Source: Vitreoscilla sp. (GTDB lineage: Bacteria; Pseudomonadota; Gammaproteobacteria; Burkholderiales; Burkholderiaceae). Taken from it: DNA of 7,937 nt. The translations under genes and the position numbers were made by a program. Location of the stretch: contig JACMOG010000418.1 in NCBI GenBank assembly GCA_014378125.1, forward strand, positions 1-7,937, in the 5' to 3' direction. The notes under the pieces are model-generated. The model saw only the letters and a program-made list of their open reading frames with translations. It did not search any database and was not told the origin of the DNA. Positions 1 to 5,210 of the stretch are shown here, piece by piece; positions within the stretch are counted from its first letter, which is position 1; each line of letters opens with the position of its first letter.

Positions 1-727
1 CCCCGGTCACCAGCTTGCGCCCCATGGGCAGCCATTGGAGCGCGGCGCGCAGGTGCTCGCCGACGGCGCCCTTCATGGTGGCGGCCGCGGCCACCACGCC
101 GTCGAGCGAGCCGTGCTCCTGGATCCACTTGACCGCGGTCTTCGGGCCCACCTTGTTGACGCCCGGCACGTTGTCGACGGTGTCGCCCACCAGCGTGAGG
201 TAGTCGATGATGCGCTCGGGCGGCACGCCGAACTTGGCCAGCACGCCGGCCTGGTCGAGCGTCTCGTTGCTCATCGTGTTGATGAGCGTCACGTGCTCGT
301 CGACGAGCTGGGCCAGGTCCTTGTCGCCGGTGGAGATGACGGTCTTCCACCCGGCCGCCGTGGCCGCGCGCGCCAGGGTGCCGATGGCGTCGTCGGCCTC
401 GATGCCCGGCACCATGATGATGGGCCAGCCCAGCATCTCCACCACCGCGTGGATGGGCTCGATCTGCAGCGCCAGGTCGTCGGGCATCGACGACCGGTTG
501 GCCTTGTACTCGGGGTACCAGTCGTCGCGGAACGTCTTGCCCTTGGCGTCGAACACGCAGGCGGCGTAGTCGGCGCCGATCTGGTCGCGCAGCAGCTTCA
601 TCATGGAGACCATGCCCCGGATGGCGCCGGTGGGCTCGCCGTCGGGCCCGCGCAGGTCGGGCATGGCGTGATAAGCACGGTAAAGATAGCTGGAGCCGTC
701 CACCAGGAGCAGGGTTTTCTCGGTCAT
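1..727 (-). CDS. polA: DNA polymerase I, N-terminal 5' nuclease domain (partial, runs off left edge)
   Basis: The reading frame opens with ATG at 727-725 and stays open to the left edge, giving 242 codons. The protein begins MTEKTLLLVDGSSYLYRAYH, the hallmark start of Pol I. Further along are a GIEADD acid cluster (residues 108-113), GDKD (134-137) and a helix-hairpin-helix region with GDTVDNVPGV (181-190). D10, E110, D112, D113, D135 and D137 match the metal-binding acids of the family. This domain removes RNA primers and 5' flaps during Okazaki fragment maturation and excision repair. The proofreading-fold and polymerase domains of the usual ~900-residue protein should lie outside the window. 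A free-standing Xni-type flap nuclease is the main alternative, but the FDAKGKTFRDD block and the N-terminus fit Pol I better. The gene diverges from the exported-protein gene at 779 across 51 bp. Confidence 0.95.
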   Translation of the reverse strand, partial: MTEKTLLLVDGSSYLYRAYHAMPDLRGPDGEPTGAIRGMVSMMKLLRDQIGADYAACVFDAKGKTFRDDWYPEYKANRSSMPDDLALQIEPIHAVVEMLGWPIIMVPGIEADDAIGTLARAATAAGWKTVISTGDKDLAQLVDEHVTLINTMSNETLDQAGVLAKFGVPPERIIDYLTLVGDTVDNVPGVNKVGPKTAVKWIQEHGSLDGVVAAAATMKGAVGEHLRAALQWLPMGRKLVTG

Positions 728-733
728 CCCGCC

Positions 734-739
734 ATTGTG
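734..739 (-). promoter_or_regulatory. Possible -10 element for polA
   Basis: On the minus strand the hexamer CACAAT (4 of 6 to TATAAT) is followed by 6 nt (GGCGGG) and then the polA ATG. No good -35 is seen; TTCGCG at 762-757 is a weak candidate at 17 bp spacing. Transcription would start at or next to the start codon. The call depends mainly on the same arrangement recurring at the other unit heads in this window. Confidence 0.35.
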
Positions 740-766
740 CCGGGCGCGCGGGCCGGCGCGAACGAC

Positions 767-772
767 TAGAAT
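767..772 (+). promoter_or_regulatory. Possible -10 element for the DUF2782-like gene
   Basis: TAGAAT matches TATAAT at 5 of 6 positions and stands 6 nt (GGAGAC) before the ATG at 779. No convincing -35 hexamer lies 16-18 bp upstream. The ten bases ACTAGAATGG here occur identically upstream of uvrD on the other strand. GGAG at 773-776 resembles a Shine-Dalgarno core but is only 2 nt from the start, too close for normal use. Confidence 0.45.
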
Positions 773-778
773 GGAGAC

Positions 779-1171
779 ATGACTGCCCGTACCGCATCGC
801 CCCTCGTTCTCGCCACCCTGCTGGCCCTGGCCGGCACGTCCGCGTTCGCGCAGCGCGGCCCGAACCCGCCCAGCCCGGTGCACCCGGCGGCCCCGGCGGG
901 CACAACGTCGGCCATCGACCCGGCCACCGGCGAACTGGTGGAGACGGCGGCGGCGCCGAGCAAGGACGCGAAGATCGAGCACCTCGTGGTGGAAGACTCG
1001 CAGGTCAAGATCGAGGAGACCCGCGTGCGCGGCGTCACCAAGAAGATCGTCGTGCACTCCAAGATCCCCGGCATGGGCAGCTACGAGCTCCAGCCCAAGG
1101 ATCCCGGCGTCGCGCCCGAGAACGACCACGGCGCGGGCATGCGCACGTTCACGTTCCCCCTCCCGTTCTGA
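779..1171 (+). CDS. Small exported protein, DUF2782-like
   Basis: This 130-residue protein starts with a clear signal peptide: a short basic start, a hydrophobic core at residues 8-19, and a TSAFA cleavage motif, giving a mature N-terminus near Q25. A proline/alanine-rich stretch (28-60) follows, then a compact domain at about 66-110 with alternating charged and hydrophobic residues (VEDSQVKIEETRVRG, then a KIVVHSK strand). That pattern, and the place between polA and thrB, recall the DUF2782 family found beside polA/thrB in Pseudomonas and relatives; I base this on memory, not a search. The likely location is the periplasm, and the function is unknown. It probably heads the unit with thrB, which starts 74 nt downstream. 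The start at 779 is supported by the signal peptide beginning there. Confidence 0.8.
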   Translation: MTARTASPLVLATLLALAGTSAFAQRGPNPPSPVHPAAPAGTTSAIDPATGELVETAAAPSKDAKIEHLVVEDSQVKIEETRVRGVTKKIVVHSKIPGMGSYELQPKDPGVAPENDHGAGMRTFTFPLPF

Positions 1172-1181
1172 GTCGTGCCCC

Positions 1182-1219
1182 GCGCGCTGATCGCAGCCCC
1201 GTCGGCTGACGCCGCGCGC
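1182..1219. other. GC-rich two-part stem-loop between the DUF2782-like gene and thrB
   Basis: An inner hairpin CAGCC (1194-1198) / GGCTG (1204-1208) with a 5-nt loop sits inside an outer pair of GCGCGC repeats (1182-1187 and 1214-1219). No T-run follows, so it does not look like an intrinsic terminator. In DNA this rich in G and C, such pairings arise easily by chance. Confidence 0.25.
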
Positions 1220-1245
1220 CGCGCCGCTCCCTCCCGGACCTGCTG

Positions 1246-2223
1246 ATGGCTGTCTACACGGAAGTCGACGTCGACACGGCGGCCGCGCTCCTGCGCACGC
1301 TGGACGCCGGCACGCTCACGTCGATGCGCGGCTGCGCCGGCGGCATCGAGAACACGAACTACTTCGTGCATTCCGACAAGGGCGACTGGGTGCTGACGGT
1401 GTTCGAGCGTCTCGGCTTCGAGCAGTTGCCGTTCTACCTCGGCCTGATGCAGCACCTGGCGCGCAAAGGCCTGCCGGTGCCCGAGCCGCGCACCGACGCC
1501 ACCGGCAACTTCCTGCATTCGATCGCCGGCAAGCCGGCCTCGCTGGTGAACCTGCTGCCGGGCGAGAGCATCGATGCGCCGATGCTGGCCCACTGCTCGC
1601 TGCTCGGTGTCACGCTGGCGCACCTGCACACCGCCGCGCTCGACTTCCCCACGCAGCAGCCCAACCTGCGCGGCCTCGACTGGTGGGCGCGGACCGTGCC
1701 CATCGTGCGCCCCCACGTGAGCGCCCAACTTGCGCAGCGCCTGGACGACGAACTCGACTTCCAGCAGCGCTTCCATGCCGCCGCCAGCACGCAGTCGCTG
1801 CCCAGGGGCCCGGTGCACGCCGACCTGTTCCGCGACAACGCGCTGTTCGACGGCCCACCCGACGCGCCGCGCCTGTCCGGCGTGTTCGACTTCTACTTCG
1901 CCGGCGTCGACCACCACGTCTACGACCTGGCGGTGTGCATCAACGACTGGTGCATCGACCTGGACAGCGGGCGCCTGGAGCCCGAGCACGCGCAGGCCCT
2001 GCTGCGCGCCTACCACCTGCATCGCCCGATGAGTCCGGCCGAACTGCGCGCGCTGCCCGGCATGCGTCGCGCCGCCGCGCTGCGCTTCTGGCTCTCGCGC
2101 CTGGCCGACTGGCACCTGCCGCGCGAGGCCGCGCTGCTCCAGGCCAAGGATCCGACGCACTTCGAGCGCGTGCTGGTGGACTGCGTCGAGCAGCCCTGGC
2201 ATCCCGAGCTCTCACTGCGATGA
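1246..2223 (+). CDS. thrB: Homoserine kinase, type II (APH-like fold)
   Basis: The enzyme phosphorylates L-homoserine with ATP to O-phospho-L-homoserine, the step before threonine synthase; it is cytoplasmic. At 325 residues it fits the aminoglycoside-phosphotransferase-like homoserine kinases of Pseudomonas and Burkholderiales rather than the GHMP-type enterobacterial ThrB. Visible marks are the nucleotide-loop segment GGIENTNYFV (32-41), the catalytic loop HADLFRDN (H191, D193, N198) and the metal-binding DF (D215-F216) in GVFDFYFAGVDHH. The start has a GGA core at 1236-1238, 7 nt upstream, and the protein begins directly with the family's N-terminal segment. Its stop codon overlaps the ATG of the next gene. 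Another APH-fold kinase is possible in principle, but the GGIENTNYFV block and the polA-side location argue strongly for ThrB. Confidence 0.93.
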   Translation: MAVYTEVDVDTAAALLRTLDAGTLTSMRGCAGGIENTNYFVHSDKGDWVLTVFERLGFEQLPFYLGLMQHLARKGLPVPEPRTDATGNFLHSIAGKPASLVNLLPGESIDAPMLAHCSLLGVTLAHLHTAALDFPTQQPNLRGLDWWARTVPIVRPHVSAQLAQRLDDELDFQQRFHAAASTQSLPRGPVHADLFRDNALFDGPPDAPRLSGVFDFYFAGVDHHVYDLAVCINDWCIDLDSGRLEPEHAQALLRAYHLHRPMSPAELRALPGMRRAAALRFWLSRLADWHLPREAALLQAKDPTHFERVLVDCVEQPWHPELSLR

Positions 2224-3089
2224 ACGTCTCCCCCGCGCCCGTCAAGATCCGGTTGCGCAGCCTCCCGCCGTTGGCGGGCCTGTCGTGGATCCGGCGCGGC
2301 TTCCGCATGTTCTGGCGCCGGCCGCTGGGCTTCGTCGGCCTGTGGCTGTTCTTCACGCTGTGCGTGTTCATGATCGCCTTCTTCGCCGTGGCCATCTCGC
2401 CGCTGGTGATGCTGGCGGTGGCGGCGTGGATGCCGCTGCTGTCGGTGGGCTTCATGCAGGCCGCCACCGACGTGCTCGCCGACCAGAAGCTGCGGCCCGC
2501 GGTGTTCAGGACGCCGTTCACCACCACCCGGCAGGCGGCGCGCGGCATGCTCGCCGTCATGCTGATCTACGTGGCGGCCGTGGCGCTGCTGGCCGTCTGC
2601 GCCAACGCGATGGACGGCGGCGACACCCAGCGTTGGCTGCATGCCGCCTCCACGCCCGGCGCCGACGGCAAGCCCCCGGCGATCGCGCCCATGAGCGCGG
2701 CCAGCGTGTCGGCCATCCGCTTCGTGATGCTGGGGCTCACGCTCATCTCCATCCCGCTGTGGTACGTGCCGGCCCTGGTGCAGTGGGGCGGCCAGGGCGT
2801 GGCGCAGGCCATGTTCTCCAGCGTCGTCGCGCTGTGGCGCACCAAGGGGGCGTTCGTCACCTTCCTGGCGGGCTGGGCCGTGGTGGGCTTCGTGTTCGAT
2901 GCCATCGTGCAGGTCCTGGCCAGCATCTTCGGCATCGAGGCGATGTCGCTGGCCGCGCTCACCGGCCAGATGATGCTGAGCATCACCTACTTCCTGTCGC
3001 TGTGGTTCGGCTTCGCCGACACCTTCGAGATCAGCTCGCCGGCGCCCTTCCACACCGTGATGGCGGACGCCGAGCCGCCGGCCGCCTGA
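2220..3089 (+). CDS. BPSS1780-like polytopic membrane protein
   Basis: This 289-residue protein is strongly hydrophobic. Probable membrane segments lie at about 38-58, 60-80, 111-129, 164-186, 209-235 and 241-263, with a polar loop at 130-160. The basic N-terminus (LSWIRRGFRMFWRRPLG) precedes the first segment and would be cytoplasmic by the positive-inside rule. The N-terminal pattern, length and position after thrB fit the family annotated in Burkholderiales as BPSS1780 membrane protein, whose function is unknown; this is recognition, not a search result. The ATG at 2220 overlaps the thrB TGA as ATGA, so its translation is probably coupled to thrB. The same frame stays open further upstream over thrB, but that stretch is an arginine/proline-rich shadow, and the overlap start is clearly preferred. 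Confidence 0.85.
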   Translation: MNVSPAPVKIRLRSLPPLAGLSWIRRGFRMFWRRPLGFVGLWLFFTLCVFMIAFFAVAISPLVMLAVAAWMPLLSVGFMQAATDVLADQKLRPAVFRTPFTTTRQAARGMLAVMLIYVAAVALLAVCANAMDGGDTQRWLHAASTPGADGKPPAIAPMSAASVSAIRFVMLGLTLISIPLWYVPALVQWGGQGVAQAMFSSVVALWRTKGAFVTFLAGWAVVGFVFDAIVQVLASIFGIEAMSLAALTGQMMLSITYFLSLWFGFADTFEISSPAPFHTVMADAEPPAA

Positions 3090-3107
3090 CCCCCCCGCCA
3101 AAGAGGG

Positions 3108-3136
3108 TCGACAGCGCACCGAGTTTCCGTTGGAAT
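3108..3136 (+). promoter_or_regulatory. Sigma70-like promoter of the desaturase-family gene
   Basis: TCGACA (3108-3113, 5 of 6 to TTGACA) and TGGAAT (3131-3136, 4 of 6 to TATAAT) are separated by exactly 17 bp, within the 53-bp gap after the BPSS1780-like gene. The start codon follows 6 nt after the -10, so the mRNA would be nearly leaderless. It suggests the downstream gene is a separate unit despite sharing the thrB direction. GGAA at 3132-3135 could also act as a ribosome-binding core with 7-nt spacing for transcripts reading in from upstream. Confidence 0.5.
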
Positions 3137-3142
3137 GCGGGG

Positions 3143-4282
3143 ATGAAGAAACCGACGACGCTCACCAGGCTCAACGACCTCTCGCATTCGCACGGCCCGC
3201 TGCCCGCCGGCCGCGGCCTGTCCTCCGGCGTGGTGGCGCTGATCCTGGGCATCCTGTGCTTCCTGGGCGTGCTGGCGTTCCACTTCCCGCAATATCTCAC
3301 CACACCCGAGTTGCGCAAGCAGTACGACGTGGCCACCATCCGCCTGATCATGTACTGGGCGATGGTCGTGGCCGGCGGCATCTCGCTGTACAACATCCTG
3401 TTCGCCCGGACGCGCTGGCTCGCCGCGTCGGCGTTCTTCCTGGTGGCCGCGTCCGCACTGCTGGGCGGCGCCAAGGTGCCCGTGAACAACTTCGCCGACC
3501 ACACGCCCTACATCGGCCTCGACTGGTTCATCCTCGACCTGCTGGGATCGTCGCTGATCTTCGTGTTCATCGAGAAGCTGTTCTCGCTGCGCCGCGAGCA
3601 ACCCGTCTTCCGCGCCGAATGGCAGGTGGACATGCAGCACTTCATCGTGAACCACATGATCGTGGGCTTCATCCTCCTGGCCACCAACCTGCTGGTGCAC
3701 AAGCTGTTCGGCTGGGCGGCCCGCGACGGCATCCAGGGCTGGGTGCGCGACCTGCCTTACCCGGCGGGGCTGTTCCTCATCGTCCTCGTGGCCGACCTGG
3801 TGCAGTACGCCACGCACCGCGCATACCACGAGGTGCCCACGCTGTGGCGGCTGCACGCCGTCCACCACAGCGTCAAGAGCATGGATTGGCTGGCCGGCTC
3901 GCGCCAGCACGTGCTCGAACTGCTCATCACGCGCACGCTCGTGCTGGCGCCCATCTTCGTGCTGGGCTTCGACAAGGACGTCATCGACACGTACATCGTG
4001 ATCGTCGGCTTCCAGGCGGTGTTCAACCACGCCAACGTCAGCGTGCGGCTGGGGCCGCTGCGCTACCTCGTCGTGACGCCCAACTTCCACCACTGGCACC
4101 ACGCGCAAGACGACGAGGCGATCGACAGGAACTATGCAGCGCACTTCGCGTTCATCGACTACCTCTTCGGCACGGCGGTGAAGTCGGACCGCACCTGGCC
4201 CGAGCAGTACGGCGTGGTGGGCGACTACGTGCCGGAAAGCTTCTGGAAACAGGTGAAGTTTCCGTTCACCTGGAAGGGCTGA
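3143..4282 (+). CDS. Sterol desaturase / fatty acid hydroxylase family membrane protein
   Basis: This 379-residue integral membrane protein carries the histidine boxes of the family: HRAYH (H225, H229), HAVHH (H238, H241, H242) and HHWHH (H316, H319, H320), plus H296 in FNHANV. In this family the histidines bind a di-iron centre that uses O2 to hydroxylate or desaturate a lipid; the substrate here cannot be told. Hydrophobic segments lie at about 28-48, 66-86, 91-110, 128-146, 166-186, 207-222, 258-276 and 281-293, so there are more N-terminal segments than in the minimal core. The ATG at 3143 was chosen because it follows the promoter-like sequence and precedes a polar, basic N-terminus; the frame stays open upstream, but only as a shadow over the previous gene. 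It converges on the acetyltransferase gene with 3 bp between stops. Confidence 0.88.
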   Translation: MKKPTTLTRLNDLSHSHGPLPAGRGLSSGVVALILGILCFLGVLAFHFPQYLTTPELRKQYDVATIRLIMYWAMVVAGGISLYNILFARTRWLAASAFFLVAASALLGGAKVPVNNFADHTPYIGLDWFILDLLGSSLIFVFIEKLFSLRREQPVFRAEWQVDMQHFIVNHMIVGFILLATNLLVHKLFGWAARDGIQGWVRDLPYPAGLFLIVLVADLVQYATHRAYHEVPTLWRLHAVHHSVKSMDWLAGSRQHVLELLITRTLVLAPIFVLGFDKDVIDTYIVIVGFQAVFNHANVSVRLGPLRYLVVTPNFHHWHHAQDDEAIDRNYAAHFAFIDYLFGTAVKSDRTWPEQYGVVGDYVPESFWKQVKFPFTWKG

Positions 4283-4291
4283 CCCTCAGGT
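4268..4291. terminator. Possible bidirectional hairpin over the two convergent stop codons
   Basis: ACCTG (4268-4272) pairs with CAGGT (4287-4291), and AGGG (4275-4278) pairs with CCCT (4283-4286). The 2-nt bulge GA (4273-4274) interrupts the left arm, and the loop is CTGA (4279-4282). The 9-bp stem contains the ends of both genes, including both TGA codons. Neither side has a T-run, so intrinsic termination would be weak. It could serve as a 3' end barrier to exonucleases or simply be chance. Confidence 0.35.
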
Positions 4292-5209
4292 CTTGCGCGC
4301 CATCCAGATCTCGCCCAGCGACACGCCGTCGATGACGAACATGTCGGGCCGGCCGCCCTGCATCTGGAAGCCCTCGCGCCGATAGAGCGCCACGGCCGGT
4401 GCGTTGAGGGACAGCACCTGCAGGTCGATCCACTTCAGGCCCGCGTCCGCGGCCCACTGCGTGGCGTGGGCCAGCAGGCGGCACGCCAGGCCCAGCCGGC
4501 GCAGGTCGCGCCGCACGCCCATGCCCAGCTGGCAACGATGGCCGGTGTGCGGCTCGGGGTGCGCACGCAGGTCGACGTGGCCCGCCACCGCGCCGTCGGC
4601 GTCGCGCGCGATCCAGCCGCGCCGCCAGCCCGGCTCGCCCACCGGCGTGGCGAAGCCGGCGCGAAACGCCTCCTGCCGGCCGGGCGGCACGCCCGCGTCG
4701 GTGGGCGCCACCGGCTGGAAGAACACGCCATCGCGGCCATTCTCGGCCAGCTGCTCTCCGAGGTACGCGAAGAACCGGCCGAGGTCGGCGTCGACTATCG
4801 GCTCGATGGCCAGGCTGGCCGCGTCCGCCCGCGCCGCCGCCGCCACGGGCTCGTAGCCCATCCACTGCGCCCAGCTGAGCGCCGACCAGCCGCCGCCCGG
4901 CTGCATCGGCATCGGCGGCGGCAACGGCGAGCGCGGACGCAGCGGGCGCTTGGGCGGCAGAGGCCGCTTGGGGTCCATCGGCGGCGTCGGCTTCATGCCC
5001 GTGGTGGGACGTGAGCCGGCCAGCCAGGCCACCACCTTGCCGTCGAGGTCGAGGAAGATCCCGTCCTGCACGGGCCCCAGCCAGCGGCCGCTGGCAGCGA
5101 ACGCGTGGCCGCGATCGTGGAACGCGATCCACTCGTTGGCCAGGTCGAACAGGTAGACGCCGTCGAAGAACCCGACGAGGCGCACGTTGGCGTCGTAGAG
5201 GGGAGTCAC
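4286..5209 (-). CDS. GNAT acetyltransferase with N-terminal beta-repeat (4-fold beta flower-like) domain
   Basis: A 307-residue protein in three parts. Residues 1-66 contain four short repeats of alternating aromatic/hydrophobic and polar residues (LYDANVRLVGFF, VYLFDLANEWIAFHD, HAFAASGRWLGPVQD, IFLDLDGKVVAWLAG), resembling what is annotated as a 4-fold beta flower domain. Residues 67-107 form a linker rich in Pro, Lys and Arg. Residues 133-306 are a GNAT domain, with the acetyl-CoA loop R237-R-L-G240-L-A242 (RxxGxA) and a C-terminal LNAPAVALYRREGF (268-281) typical of motif B. It should transfer an acetyl group from acetyl-CoA; the acceptor is unknown. The start is GTG at 5209-5207, one base after the uvrD stop, and a GGA core lies about 10 nt upstream inside uvrD; this implies co-transcription and probable coupling with uvrD. 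No functional link to repair can be shown. Confidence 0.82.
   Translation of the reverse strand: MTPLYDANVRLVGFFDGVYLFDLANEWIAFHDRGHAFAASGRWLGPVQDGIFLDLDGKVVAWLAGSRPTTGMKPTPPMDPKRPLPPKRPLRPRSPLPPPMPMQPGGGWSALSWAQWMGYEPVAAAARADAASLAIEPIVDADLGRFFAYLGEQLAENGRDGVFFQPVAPTDAGVPPGRQEAFRAGFATPVGEPGWRRGWIARDADGAVAGHVDLRAHPEPHTGHRCQLGMGVRRDLRRLGLACRLLAHATQWAADAGLKWIDLQVLSLNAPAVALYRREGFQMQGGRPDMFVIDGVSLGEIWMARKT
4895..5008 (-). repeat. Proline-rich linker repeat within the acetyltransferase gene
   Basis: This stretch encodes residues 68-105 and is built from degenerate units such as KRPLPP, KRPLRP and RSPLPPP. Its composition (Pro, Lys, Arg, few acids) differs from both flanking domains and suggests a stiff, basic, unstructured tether. 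Imprecise repeats of this kind tend to vary in length between relatives. Confidence 0.6.
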
Positions 5210-5210
5210 G

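Noticed and set aside
35..769. Plus-strand open frame opposite polA (244 residues)
   Set aside because: The minus strand encodes unmistakable Pol I motifs; the plus frame is rich in His, Arg, Gly and Val without any motif.
1081..2202. Long minus-strand open frame opposite thrB (373 residues)
   Set aside because: It is antisense to a well-supported kinase, with a composition rich in Arg, Gln, His and Val, as expected from reversed GC-rich codons.
2987..4144. Long minus-strand open frame opposite the desaturase-family gene (385 residues)
   Set aside because: It is antisense to conserved histidine boxes, contains runs of His/Glu/Asp/Val from reversed codons, and has no recognisable domain.
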